Positions 1 through 9,694 of a stretch of DNA of 64,000 nucleotides are shown one piece after another (positions within the stretch are counted from its first letter, which is position 1; the number at the start of each line of letters is the position of its first letter). The notes under the pieces are model-generated. The model was not told the origin of the DNA and did no database searches. It worked only from the letters and a program-made list of their open reading frames with translations. The stretch is taken from positions 62,001 to 126,000 of IMG/VR virus record IMGVR_UViG_3300034198_012786, one strand, 5' to 3'. A program made the position numbers and the translations under genes. The stretch comes from a virus.

Positions 1-613
1 GTCATCTAATATCTCGACTGTCGCTGGCGCGAACCATCTTAGTAGCGCAGGTGGTCGGAATATAGCTATTGGTAGTTCTATCGAACAAAATGCTGGTGAA
101 TCCGGCATGAGCATCAAGTCATTAGGCGCTGCAAACACAGTGATTCTTGGTGAGGCGTCTTATGATCACGGTCAGAGCGTCACTTGTAACTATGCGGTCG
201 GCAAAGAAGCAACGACTGTAGCTGGCGTAGATAAGACTACCGTTTTGACCGGGAGCATCACGAGGTCTGTGGTTGCAGGGACTGGCATAGACGACTCGGT
301 TACCACCGGAAATATATTAACGTCGGTCGTTACTGGTTTGGTAGATACCTCCGTTACGACTGGTTCTTACTCGGTGTCAGTTAAATCCGGTGCTTTGTCA
401 CTAGCTGCCCCAGTTGGTCCGGTATCGATCCAGGCGGCTTCAACTACCATTTCTAGTACATCATTGAATCTGTTCACCGCTCCAACTACTGCGATCGGTA
501 CTGCTACGGTTGGGTTCGCAGTGGCGGGCATACCTAGTCCAGTACCAGGACCTCACATTGATTATTTAACCGGTATACCGATTCTTGGCATACCAACGAT
601 CGCGATAGGATAA
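1..613 (+). CDS. Baseplate spike-like beta-helix protein (5' end outside window)
   Basis: The reading frame is open to the left edge of the window (from base 2), so the true start lies upstream; the first internal ATG is at 107. About 203 residues are visible. Residues about 75-140 are short Val/Thr/Gly repeats of about ten residues (segments such as TGSITRSV, TTGNILTSV, TTGSYSVSV). Repeats like these occur in the needle of T4 gp5 and of VgrG proteins, which puncture the host envelope at the tip of contractile tails. The C-terminus is Gly/Pro/Ile-rich. The stop shares a base with the next ATG (TAATG). The spike role is inferred from the repeats and from the baseplate genes downstream. No lysozyme or OB-fold domain can be judged because the N-terminus is missing. 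Confidence 0.55.
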   Translation, partial: SSNISTVAGANHLSSAGGRNIAIGSSIEQNAGESGMSIKSLGAANTVILGEASYDHGQSVTCNYAVGKEATTVAGVDKTTVLTGSITRSVVAGTGIDDSVTTGNILTSVVTGLVDTSVTTGSYSVSVKSGALSLAAPVGPVSIQAASTTISSTSLNLFTAPTTAIGTATVGFAVAGIPSPVPGPHIDYLTGIPILGIPTIAIG

Positions 614-1185
614 TGCCAATAACTCCTGTTTCAGCATCGGGCATTATATTAGGCAATTTAGTGTCGACTGGCGTTGCTGGTCCGAATAACGTTCAACTTG
701 CGAATGGTCTTGGGAATGGTATAGCTACCTACCTTACAAGTGTTGTGACTTCGGCCACTTTAGACATTGGAATTCTTGGAGTAGGACAGGGTACCGGGAC
801 TGTTGTATTAACACCTGCTACTGCTATCCCAGCATTCAGTTCCGGATTCGCGGCAGCTGGCATGACAGGCAACATGATCCCAGCCCTTTCGACTGCACTT
901 GGCATTAGTCTTTGTACCATTTTGGCGACTGCTACTATTTCGGTTCCTTCCCCTACTGTCGGGATAGGTGTCGGTGCTGGAGTACTGGTTCCAGTGGGTG
1001 CAATACCCTTTATCCTAACTGGACTGGCTAGTAGCGGACTGACTGGGACCGCAATACCTCAGTATGCTACTGCTGTTGGTAATGCGATAGATACCTGTCT
1101 GCCAAGCGCTATTGTAGGAGTTGTGATAACCGGTTCCGGTTCTTTCATCCCTTCGGCCATGGTAGGAACTGGAAAGCTTTTGTAG
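613..1185 (+). CDS. Small glycine-rich repeat protein, tail-tip associated (unknown)
   Basis: 190 residues, starting at an ATG that overlaps the previous stop by one base, so it is probably translationally coupled to the spike gene. It is almost free of charged residues and rich in Gly, Ala, Val, Ile, Thr and Ser. A unit is repeated internally: residues about 55-104 and 118-163 align, with a shared core of the form G-[FL]-A-x-[AS]-G-[ML]-T-G. A third, partial copy of the second half lies at residues 16-41 (LVSTGVAGPNNV). I do not recognise the family. The position directly after the spike gene and the uncharged repeats suggest a structural part of the tail tip, but this is inference from context. 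Confidence 0.6.
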   Translation: MPITPVSASGIILGNLVSTGVAGPNNVQLANGLGNGIATYLTSVVTSATLDIGILGVGQGTGTVVLTPATAIPAFSSGFAAAGMTGNMIPALSTALGISLCTILATATISVPSPTVGIGVGAGVLVPVGAIPFILTGLASSGLTGTAIPQYATAVGNAIDTCLPSAIVGVVITGSGSFIPSAMVGTGKLL

Positions 1186-1197
1186 GTATTGTCTTGT

Positions 1198-4100
1198 ATG
1201 GGTTTAAACACAAGTGGTGCAATTCTCGAAGGCATTAGGTATTCTGAATCTTGTAATCCATATTTCTACCCTCCTCGAAATCTAGTCTTATCTTCGAATA
1301 CGTCTGAATTTAACCAGACGACATCAAGATCAGATTATTGCATATGGGTTTCTGGTCAAAGCATCGGATCTTCAGGTCTCGAGATATCCGATCCGAATTT
1401 ACGATTTAACTGGACGAAAAATGATTCGATAATTCGGTTTGGGTATGACAGCGTAGGGAGAAGGTTTTTCCCCAACCCAGGCGCTCAGCGTATATCATGT
1501 GGCGCCATACGCAACGAACCGCGTATCAAATCAGCCATTCCAATTTCTGCTTCCTTAGATTCAGCTCCCTATATAGTAACCGTCGGATCTCCAGTCATAT
1601 CGAAATTCGAGGTAATTCTAGTAGACGTCGGAATAAACGGATGGTTGAACCCGCCCCCGGCTGGATGTGTTCAAGTGAGCACCAGAACGGGTGAGTTTAA
1701 TTTCAATCCTCTTGATTTAGAAGATGCTCGGTTTAAAGGTCAGTCTGTTTACGTCTCGCGTCAATCGTTCTATGACCGTAGCAAGGAAAAAGGGGTCATA
1801 GCCACGATAGATGATAATAACAATTATGTAGCTTATTTGAATCCCGTACCCGCGAAAAATTCGAAAGTGCTTCTTAAAATCGCGAACTATCCATACTTGT
1901 CCGTAAGTTATTTTAATAATGAAGCCCAGATGGTGGTTCCGACGTCGTCGGAAGTAGCTCATGTCGCTCTTGATACAGGACGTGTACTTGTAGCGTCGGA
2001 TCCGAAATTCCAGGGACTTGAGATAGTATATGACGGCTTAATCCTACAATCTTTAACTCTATCTCAGATCCCAGTCGGGCTGGTTTCTGATACAAATGTA
2101 AGAGATGCTGTTTATGTAGGAATTAATCCTAAATTCAGGAATGTGACCGATTCATCAAGGTTCGTGTTTTACGCGAAGAAAACTGGCGAAACGAATTATT
2201 ATTTTAATACTGAAATAGTCGAAGAAGATGAACCGGTCCTTGACTCGGGAGTTGTTGCCATAAATAGTAAGAATGGTAAGGTCTGGCTTAATGCGACTAA
2301 CGATAGAGACGTTTACGGATATGAGATCATAGCCGTTGACACTTACTTGTCTATTGAAAAGGGTGTTACAGTCCAGGTGTATCGTAGCGCCGTAAACGGC
2401 CCCGGAAACCCTGTTGTTCCTGATTTCATAGAATACTATCGTATAAACGATTCCGTGATTTCAGACGGTTTAGGGTCAAGCCCATTTCTCCCTATTCCTG
2501 CGAAACCGTTGCAAACTCCCTATATTGGATTCAGGATTGATCAGAACGCTGGAGGTAGTGGTACATTCATCGGAGATTTAGTCGATGCCACGAACCCTAG
2601 TCAGCAAGGTTTCGGTTATTTGCTCGACATAAATTCATCTCAGTTTAAATTCTCCAACCGAAAGACAGTTACAAAAACTTTGCCATCTCCTAGTAGCTTT
2701 CTTAAGCTAGATGATTCTGTCGTGTTTTCTCAAGGTATATCTGGAAAATTCAACGGTCTGCCGGTAGATGAAGGCACTGACTATTCTTTCGATAAGAATT
2801 CGGGTCTAATTACATTTCTAGAATCCGTAGGCGAAGGCTCAGCCATAAATAAAAGTAATATAAACGGTGCCATTCAGGATGAACGAACGTTTGTGGCAAC
2901 ATCGGACGTCTTTTCAAATTCAGATACTAATGCGTTTGCGGTAATTAACGCCGGATTGAATGCTGGCGTCTATAAAATCCTATCTGTTCCAAATTCGAAA
3001 ACCATAAAGATAAATGGACCATTCCGAAGCCTTGGTCCGGCGACTATTGATGTTAAACCTACTTATGAAACAATAGCAGATAACTTCTGGGAGATTTTGA
3101 ATCCTCCTATGAAGAAATTCGTGGTATCTAGAGCCAGCTCTATCAGTGCTCCCCTGCAAGTGCTTTCAGAATCCGAATATCGAGTTATTGCATCTAGCGG
3201 TCAGGTCAGCTTGATAAGACCTAGTGACCCTGGCTGCGTCTATTTTGTTAGATATACGGCGACGATCTCGACGACAGGTGGTATTAGCTACGAAGAGAAA
3301 GACTTTGAAGAGTATTTAGCTTCTAAAATTCAGTTAGAGACCGCTTCCTACACTTCTGGGTCTAATACAGTATTCTTTAACCGGAATGGACTTACGGTAA
3401 TACCAGAGCGTGGGTTTACAGTATATGTGGATGGAGTCGAGTATTCAGTAACTTCTAGTAACTTCGAAGCTCCTAATAAACTAATTCTCCCCAATATTTT
3501 CACGAATCAGCGTATAACCGTAACATACTATGTTGCCGAAAGCCCTGGCGGAAATCGTAGCTTTAACACTCAGTATAGCCCAGTTATTCTTGATAAGCCT
3601 ACTTTTATTGCAACGACAAACTCGCTGGTCTTAAATGGCGATCTCTCCAACAGCATTAAAGTGGGCGGTGTAGTCTATTATTTAGATAAATATTTACTTC
3701 CCGTGCAATCAGTAGTCTACGACTCCACGTCTGACACTACGAAGCTTGAATTCATCAGTGAAATACAATTCGATTACGCTGGGGAGTTTAAAGTCTGTGA
3801 CCCAATTACCTTTACGGATGTTCAAGAATTCTCGACTGCCACAGTAGCTCAGAATCAAACTTCGATAACGATTAACGCGACTCTAGATTTGAAGCCTGGT
3901 CAGTTCATAAAGCTTGATGATGACCTGTTCTTAATTATAGCTTCGGAAATCGGGGCCGATCTTAAGACGACAGTATCGGTATCGAATGCAGCATCTAGAA
4001 ATTATCTCTTCCCAGAAGTGAGATTTAGTTTAGGTACAGTGACCGATCCACCGACACTACTGTCGACCAAGAAATCTGCCATTACTTCTAGTCCATTTAA

Positions 4101-6453
4101 TCTATTTTTAATATCAAATAGCCCTAGATTGCTGAACTCTCCGGCTGATTATATCGTATCGGATGGTGGACAGATCAAGCTGGCAAGTTCTCTTCAGAGA
4201 GGTCATTCGCTACTCGCTTTTTATGTGGCTCGGAAGACCCTTCCCGCAGGCACGATCATTAATCTGAATTATGCATGCAGTTTATCGCCTAACGACTCAA
4301 ATGGCCTCATAGACCAAAGATTGATAGGAAAATTCGATTTGTATGGTCCAGATTCTTTTTATTACAGAATCGAGACGGTTCTCTCTTATGTTCCAGAAGT
4401 TAGTCAGGCCGTTTCTTCGTCTACAAACCAGACATCATCCGGCCCGATTACTTCATACTCCGTTTCTCTGAACTTAAAATCTAGAGGAATTCCGAGCCTG
4501 TACTTCGATGAGCAACGTTATGCTAACCTTGACTTAGTTACAAAACGACTGTTGCTTTATTATAACGACCTTACGAATGGCCTTGAAGACAATCTAGCGA
4601 ATTACGATGGCCGAATAATCGGCGGCCTTTCCGGGAAGTTTAAGTTTAACTTATCTGAAGGTGTAGACCGCGATAATCCCGCCGCGATTCGTAATGACAT
4701 TGATGATCGAATATTCGTTTACGATGAATTCCAACTAGTGTCCTTTTTTGACATCGAATCCGTTAAAATTTACAAGCCTCTTTATGATTATTCACAGTAT
4801 TCTCGGTTATTCCCTACATCTGCTAATCGGAACTTCGTGTTTAATGATAAAACAGATGCAGACTCCGAGCTACGAGGTCAGGTTATAGGAAACGTGGGTC
4901 TGACGAACCTCGTTGATATTAAAACTATCGTCTCGGCAAGATCTTCTTTCAGGTTCAAACGCATTTCTGATACTGTAGTCCAAATCGGATCGAATGGGGA
5001 CTCGACTGCTCTAAATCCACCATTTAAGCAAAAAGCACCTGTATCTATTTTTTCAGACGATGGCACTTTTGTCGGGTCTAATATAATCATTAGTGTGGCA
5101 GGAGACGCTCCCTGCGTTATCACGCTTCAAGATCCTGTGGCGGTCAATGTCGGCGGCATAGTATTAAACAATCAAATTAAGAATGACTCTAATGATGAAT
5201 CGCTTTACCAAGATAATCGGTTCTATAATCCTTCAAGAGATTTCGACATAAATTATGACACCGGGGAAATTAAGAACGATCTATATGATTTTTTGCAATT
5301 CTTAGATATCCAAGATGTAGTTTACCCAAACGAAGTGCTCTCTTCGCGCGTCGATTACACCAACGTGAGCACGACCCCGAAGAAAATCCCGGCATTGTTC
5401 GGTGGAACGGACAACGACAATGGCTTTTATCCTGTTCCTCCCGTTCATTTTATGTCGGAATCGGACTACACTACAGACGAAGTCGAATATCTGAACAATT
5501 CGAACAACTTCGGTAAAGCTGCAATATTTCCAGATAAAATAACACTGACAAACCCTTCGTTGCCGACTCTGAAATCTGGTGAGCGGATCACGTTTATCTC
5601 TGGAAGCAACAGTGGCGAAACAAGAACCGTAGACCAAGTCGTTTCGAGTACAAAGTTCACTGTTACGGCTCCTTTTACTAGTGCTACACCATCTCCAGAG
5701 TCGTTTGTAAAATCTTCCGAGTATGAGTCTTACCTTTCTACTCTAGATAGTTTAGTCAGAGTCTTATCGACGAATCAACACATACCGATAACTCCTCCGT
5801 CTCAGATCCCTAAACCTGCAAATGAGCTCGCGGTTTTGGACTATGTAGCTCGATACTTTGGTCAGAATTTAATCTCAAGCACTGCTATGCTCGACGGGGA
5901 TACACTAACTGATTCTACACAAACATTCACGGTATCAGATTTAACGTATGTCTATGTGACTTCTGGTCCTAACTTGGGATTCTATAAGGTCACTGGCTCG
6001 AATGGAAACATTCTAACCGTTTCGACCAATTCCCCATATTATGGGTTCAGTACACTCGACACGGCTCCATACATTCTTCTGAATCGTTATACTTTCATGA
6101 CCGACTTGATTCCGCAATATTTAGCCACTGCATTTGCGACTACCAATACATTTTTGGATCAGACCGTTAACTGGAGAAGCGGCGTTGATTTGACTGATAA
6201 GACTACTCGATTAAACCAGTTAGGCGTGAGATCACAAAACAGGGATGATTTAATAGGATTAATCGAGAATCTGTGTAAATCCGGTGACTCTTTATATAAT
6301 AGGAGATTTCTATGGATCAGTCAACGCACGGACAAGACAAACGGGTTCATAACGAAGAAGAACCTGTCGACTTTGAACCGGGAAGAATCGACTCAGAAAT
6401 TCATCGAAAACCAGCAGAAACGTCTGATGCTTCAAGCGATGGCATCCCTGTGA
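1198..6453 (+). CDS. Very large tail/baseplate structural protein (unknown family)
   Basis: About 1751 residues from the ATG at 1198, which lies ten bases after an AGGT; an in-frame TTG at 1189 is an alternative start with poorer spacing. The composition is typical of phage virion proteins: many Ser/Thr/Asn/Asp, short beta-prone segments, few Cys, no transmembrane segment and no visible catalytic motif. Several stretches read like repeated beta-sandwich units of the type 'V-x-Y-x-x-G-x-I'. Its position between the spike genes and the baseplate wedge genes makes a baseplate or tail-sheath-distal structural role likely. The end overlaps the next gene as GTGA. I recognise no named family. Confidence 0.75.
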   Translation: MGLNTSGAILEGIRYSESCNPYFYPPRNLVLSSNTSEFNQTTSRSDYCIWVSGQSIGSSGLEISDPNLRFNWTKNDSIIRFGYDSVGRRFFPNPGAQRISCGAIRNEPRIKSAIPISASLDSAPYIVTVGSPVISKFEVILVDVGINGWLNPPPAGCVQVSTRTGEFNFNPLDLEDARFKGQSVYVSRQSFYDRSKEKGVIATIDDNNNYVAYLNPVPAKNSKVLLKIANYPYLSVSYFNNEAQMVVPTSSEVAHVALDTGRVLVASDPKFQGLEIVYDGLILQSLTLSQIPVGLVSDTNVRDAVYVGINPKFRNVTDSSRFVFYAKKTGETNYYFNTEIVEEDEPVLDSGVVAINSKNGKVWLNATNDRDVYGYEIIAVDTYLSIEKGVTVQVYRSAVNGPGNPVVPDFIEYYRINDSVISDGLGSSPFLPIPAKPLQTPYIGFRIDQNAGGSGTFIGDLVDATNPSQQGFGYLLDINSSQFKFSNRKTVTKTLPSPSSFLKLDDSVVFSQGISGKFNGLPVDEGTDYSFDKNSGLITFLESVGEGSAINKSNINGAIQDERTFVATSDVFSNSDTNAFAVINAGLNAGVYKILSVPNSKTIKINGPFRSLGPATIDVKPTYETIADNFWEILNPPMKKFVVSRASSISAPLQVLSESEYRVIASSGQVSLIRPSDPGCVYFVRYTATISTTGGISYEEKDFEEYLASKIQLETASYTSGSNTVFFNRNGLTVIPERGFTVYVDGVEYSVTSSNFEAPNKLILPNIFTNQRITVTYYVAESPGGNRSFNTQYSPVILDKPTFIATTNSLVLNGDLSNSIKVGGVVYYLDKYLLPVQSVVYDSTSDTTKLEFISEIQFDYAGEFKVCDPITFTDVQEFSTATVAQNQTSITINATLDLKPGQFIKLDDDLFLIIASEIGADLKTTVSVSNAASRNYLFPEVRFSLGTVTDPPTLLSTKKSAITSSPFNLFLISNSPRLLNSPADYIVSDGGQIKLASSLQRGHSLLAFYVARKTLPAGTIINLNYACSLSPNDSNGLIDQRLIGKFDLYGPDSFYYRIETVLSYVPEVSQAVSSSTNQTSSGPITSYSVSLNLKSRGIPSLYFDEQRYANLDLVTKRLLLYYNDLTNGLEDNLANYDGRIIGGLSGKFKFNLSEGVDRDNPAAIRNDIDDRIFVYDEFQLVSFFDIESVKIYKPLYDYSQYSRLFPTSANRNFVFNDKTDADSELRGQVIGNVGLTNLVDIKTIVSARSSFRFKRISDTVVQIGSNGDSTALNPPFKQKAPVSIFSDDGTFVGSNIIISVAGDAPCVITLQDPVAVNVGGIVLNNQIKNDSNDESLYQDNRFYNPSRDFDINYDTGEIKNDLYDFLQFLDIQDVVYPNEVLSSRVDYTNVSTTPKKIPALFGGTDNDNGFYPVPPVHFMSESDYTTDEVEYLNNSNNFGKAAIFPDKITLTNPSLPTLKSGERITFISGSNSGETRTVDQVVSSTKFTVTAPFTSATPSPESFVKSSEYESYLSTLDSLVRVLSTNQHIPITPPSQIPKPANELAVLDYVARYFGQNLISSTAMLDGDTLTDSTQTFTVSDLTYVYVTSGPNLGFYKVTGSNGNILTVSTNSPYYGFSTLDTAPYILLNRYTFMTDLIPQYLATAFATTNTFLDQTVNWRSGVDLTDKTTRLNQLGVRSQNRDDLIGLIENLCKSGDSLYNRRFLWISQRTDKTNGFITKKNLSTLNREESTQKFIENQQKRLMLQAMASL

Positions 6454-6596
6454 ACTTCAAGTGGGTAGCTCCTTCTAATCTCAATAGCTCGAGTGTGACT
6501 CGTGAGCTAACCAAAATAGCCGACGTGCTTAGGGATGTTATTGATGAGAGAAAGCGTGAGCTCTCTCATTTAGAATCTCTCAAACGCGGTCTGTAG
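6450..6596 (+). CDS. Small helical protein (48 aa), unknown
   Basis: The GTG at 6450 overlaps the TGA of the large upstream gene by four bases (GTGA), the usual coupled arrangement in this genome. The frame is open upstream to an ATG at 6312, but that part reads out of frame through the end of the upstream gene and looks like a shadow. The predicted 48 residues are mainly amphipathic helix (residues about 14-45, with RELTKIADVLRDVIDERKRE), so a small coiled-coil assembly or tail protein is possible. Function unknown. Confidence 0.6.
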   Translation: MNFKWVAPSNLNSSSVTRELTKIADVLRDVIDERKRELSHLESLKRGL

Positions 6597-6603
6597 GTGA
6601 TAT

Positions 6604-8910
6604 ATGTCGAAATGGCTTAATGCTTCTATAAACACAAAAGAATTCGTTGAGCCTATTCGCGATGGACTTACTTCTGCATTACAGGCATTGCAACTAGCGG
6701 AAAAGGTCGTCGAGTTAGTCCTTGATTTTGTCAAGACGTTTTTGATTGGGCTTACCAGCCCAATCAAGGCAGTTCTTTTGCTTCTTTTGGCTTTGATTCG
6801 AAAGCTCATCGCTACCATAAACGCAACTGGTCTTTCGTTTTTAGCCGTAATTCCGAACACCAGTTTGCCTACCATAAACGCTCAGTTGGCGTCCGTATAT
6901 GGCGGATATGATGCGTTCGAAAGGACTGTTGTAAATAAGCTAACTGATCAAACAGACGTCAACGCACCGAAGTATACGAAGGGTTCATCTGCATTTATGT
7001 TGATCGGTTACATTAGCGTGACCGATTTTAGAAGAATATATGAATTCATTAATACGCTTCGTTATTTATATAACACTCCATCAAGTGCTTGGCTGAATTT
7101 ACCCTCCCCGGTGAACTTAACGGTCAAGAGTGTCGATCAAGCAGGCGCTTTACTGGCTACATTCAAAGATCTTTTTAGTGGTTCAAAGTCGAACTCTCTT
7201 GTTCTTCAGTGGGAGATGCAAGCTGACTCAAGCGGATCTAATGTACCTGGGTTTTTTAACTCCACGGCCAGCATCATAAACTCTTATAGGTATCCTTATT
7301 TCCTCATCGAGCGTACACAAGTAAATGTCGACGGCATCCCAGGAAAACTACTGACGGTAAAAGTGAATAATGCCGCCCAAGGAAAACTGAACGAAAGTAT
7401 ATACGAACAGTACGGATTACAGTCCCCTCCCGCCACGGAAAGCATAAAAGAGAAGGATAACTCAACTGAATATCGATTTTTTGAAAAGCGAATAAAATAT
7501 GACGACACATTTAGAGGCGGAGCGTTAGGATTTCTGTCGAATAACTACACATATATAGATACTGATGTCGTCGCTGGACAGTCATATTACTATAGAGTGT
7601 CAGCGTATAGCGGCGAAATAGATCCGTACTTAAGCATCAAAGACACCGACATAACGAAAGAGGGGTCTAGATGGTACGACATCCAGAATCTCTCTATTCC
7701 TGTTGTGAATTATAATCCGAACTCAAAAGGCACGGTAGTTGGCAAGCATAGCTCTGTGGTTCGTGGTGTCGTTCCCATTTTTAGTCTTAGCGAATTTAAT
7801 CCATATGAAGACATATTCGATACACTTTTGCTAGGCGCGATGCTCAATGTGGACTTACCGTCAGTATCTGCAACAAGTGCGTACGGTAGCGCGCAGCTAA
7901 CTGGATATGGGAAGGCTACGCAGATAGGCGCCGTACTTCTGCCTTGGAAGCGCTCGTATGGGGATAGTAAATCCTTCTGCGAAGGACCGTTTGCTAGAGC
8001 AGCAGTCCGGGAGCTAACAAATCTTATTGTCGCAAGAATGTATTCAGACGCTGGGCTTTACAAAAGGCTTTCAGATTATTGGAATAAACGAGGGGTTAAG
8101 ACACTAGTTAGAAAAGTGATTCGCACCGACAAGCAAAGAGATGATTACACACCAGCACCCGACGATGACGGTGATGAACTCACTTTCTTGTCTGAAAAGC
8201 CTGGTTACTATATTCCTGATTATCGGTGGGGATTTCCAGACATTTCTAAGGGCGAAATCGTTAACGGCCTAAGTAAGCCTGGCATGGATTCGATTTTATC
8301 CTTTGTCGAAACAGATGTTGATACTGGAAGAACGGTAAGTTTAGATACCACGGCAGGCGAGGATTTCATAACTAAACAATGCCCTTTATCCTGTATCACT
8401 GCTGAGGAGCGCCAAAATCTATCTGAAATGATGGCGCTTTGCACTATCCCGGTCACGCCCCAGAAGGCTTGGCTTTCTTGGAGCACGATTTCGGTAGGAT
8501 CTCTATTTCCCGACATATCATTCTTCTTGCGAGATTTCGAACAATTCGTGTTTAACTTAGTGAAGGCTCTTGATGATATCGGTAAGAAAATAGATGAAAT
8601 CAAACAGTCTCTAGTTTATCGAATTAAGCAGCTTGAGACCGTGGTACAGACGATCGTGGCGATAGTAAACCTCCTAGACATTTCGCTAACGGCCTCTCTG
8701 CTGTTCGTAGATACGAACGATGGTCTCGACGGCTTAGTGTCTGGCTTAAGTTCCTCGGAAGATAAACCTTCGAAGTTACCCGGATATTCATCCAACAGTT
8801 TGTATCTCGGTTTCGTGGCGACAGCTGGAGGCCCAGGACCGGAATCAGTTACATCTAGTGTAAATGCGGTTAAAGCGCTGGCGAATTTACTGAAGGCAGG
8901 AGGAGGTTAA
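6604..8910 (+). CDS. Tail structural protein with hydrophobic N-terminus and FN3-like region
   Basis: 768 residues. The ATG follows a TAGGTGAT ribosome-binding sequence. Residues about 35-80 form a strongly hydrophobic helical stretch (VLLLLLALIRKLI in the middle). Residues about 225-345 contain a fibronectin-III-like beta region ending in a G-Q-S-Y-Y-Y-R-V-S-A strand, typical of FN3 folds in phage tails. Residues about 635-705 are long heptad-like helices. The C-terminus ends in a Gly/Ala-rich tail. It lies in an operon with structural genes on both sides. The family is not recognised; a tail or baseplate component is the likely role. A perfect 11-bp hairpin lies inside the gene at 6742-6767. 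Confidence 0.7.
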   Translation: MSKWLNASINTKEFVEPIRDGLTSALQALQLAEKVVELVLDFVKTFLIGLTSPIKAVLLLLLALIRKLIATINATGLSFLAVIPNTSLPTINAQLASVYGGYDAFERTVVNKLTDQTDVNAPKYTKGSSAFMLIGYISVTDFRRIYEFINTLRYLYNTPSSAWLNLPSPVNLTVKSVDQAGALLATFKDLFSGSKSNSLVLQWEMQADSSGSNVPGFFNSTASIINSYRYPYFLIERTQVNVDGIPGKLLTVKVNNAAQGKLNESIYEQYGLQSPPATESIKEKDNSTEYRFFEKRIKYDDTFRGGALGFLSNNYTYIDTDVVAGQSYYYRVSAYSGEIDPYLSIKDTDITKEGSRWYDIQNLSIPVVNYNPNSKGTVVGKHSSVVRGVVPIFSLSEFNPYEDIFDTLLLGAMLNVDLPSVSATSAYGSAQLTGYGKATQIGAVLLPWKRSYGDSKSFCEGPFARAAVRELTNLIVARMYSDAGLYKRLSDYWNKRGVKTLVRKVIRTDKQRDDYTPAPDDDGDELTFLSEKPGYYIPDYRWGFPDISKGEIVNGLSKPGMDSILSFVETDVDTGRTVSLDTTAGEDFITKQCPLSCITAEERQNLSEMMALCTIPVTPQKAWLSWSTISVGSLFPDISFFLRDFEQFVFNLVKALDDIGKKIDEIKQSLVYRIKQLETVVQTIVAIVNLLDISLTASLLFVDTNDGLDGLVSGLSSSEDKPSKLPGYSSNSLYLGFVATAGGPGPESVTSSVNAVKALANLLKAGGG
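6742..6767 (+). other. Perfect 11-bp hairpin inside coding sequence
   Basis: The arm TTGATTGGGCT (6742-6752) and its exact reverse complement (6757-6767) are separated by the loop TACC; one G.U pair can extend the stem outward. It sits in the part of the gene that encodes the hydrophobic N-terminal region. Function unknown. Confidence 0.6.
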
Positions 8911-8912
8911 CC

Positions 8913-9683
8913 ATGGCGTTTAACTTTTATGGCACCGCCTCACTTGATCAGCTTAACGCTCTAAACAAATTTTCGAAATATCAAGAGCAGGATATTAAAG
9001 ATCGTATAGCATACTTAAACATGTTGCTACAGAAAGTCGGAAAATTCACCACGACCTTCGATTCAGACACTGGCTTGCCTTCAAAATATTCGGCTTCCCC
9101 AGATATCAGCTACGGTGCGAAGTTGCTTGCCGCCTACAGAGCCATGGGGGGAGTACCGGAAAAGGATTTCTTTCTAAGAACCAGGGATAAGCCGGTAACT
9201 CTTGCTCCTGGCACCGGATTGACGAATGATCCCGACAACGTAACCGGTGGATATTCGAGTACCCTAAGCGATGGCACCAGAGTGCAATCTGCTAGATTCG
9301 ACCGCGATATCGGAGTTCGGACCGAAGTCGCCAAGCGTTGGATGCTCGAAATTATTAAGAGGAAACGAGAATATCTGGAGTTCAAAATCAAAAGGACTAT
9401 AGATTATTCTGACAATATCCAGCTTGAAATCGACATGCTTAAAGAAATGCGGGTAGACCCACTGAGTTCCGCAGACTTCAAACAGCAGGATATCATAAAT
9501 ACTGCTCTAATGCTAGGTTCGATGGGGTTGATAGCAAAGACCGGCGACCCTATTTCGGGGCGAGTTGGTGAAGTGGTTGACGTTACACGAGAAGCTGATC
9601 TTATCGCCGCGAATGCTGAAGATGGCTTAGGTCCTTCTTCTTTGGACGAGGAAGAAGCGGTTAATGAATCTGGTGATATGTAA
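8913..9683 (+). CDS. Virion-associated helical protein, unknown
   Basis: 256 residues, with an AGGAGG ribosome-binding site ending eight bases before the ATG. Residues about 10-45 and 135-195 are predicted helical and charged (the second contains KRWMLEIIKRKREYLEFKIK). A Gly/Thr-rich loop lies between them, and the C-terminus is acidic (LDEEEAVNES). No catalytic motif is visible. It sits between the 768-aa tail protein and the gp25-position protein, with 2- and 11-base gaps, so a baseplate or tail-assembly role is inferred from context only. Confidence 0.65.
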   Translation: MAFNFYGTASLDQLNALNKFSKYQEQDIKDRIAYLNMLLQKVGKFTTTFDSDTGLPSKYSASPDISYGAKLLAAYRAMGGVPEKDFFLRTRDKPVTLAPGTGLTNDPDNVTGGYSSTLSDGTRVQSARFDRDIGVRTEVAKRWMLEIIKRKREYLEFKIKRTIDYSDNIQLEIDMLKEMRVDPLSSADFKQQDIINTALMLGSMGLIAKTGDPISGRVGEVVDVTREADLIAANAEDGLGPSSLDEEEAVNESGDM

Positions 9684-9694
9684 TAGGAGGCGTC

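Noticed and set aside
6312-6449. N-terminal extension of the 48-aa gene from the ATG at 6312
   Set aside because: It would overlap the 1751-aa gene by more than 140 bases in another frame; the GTG at 6450 gives the usual four-base overlap.
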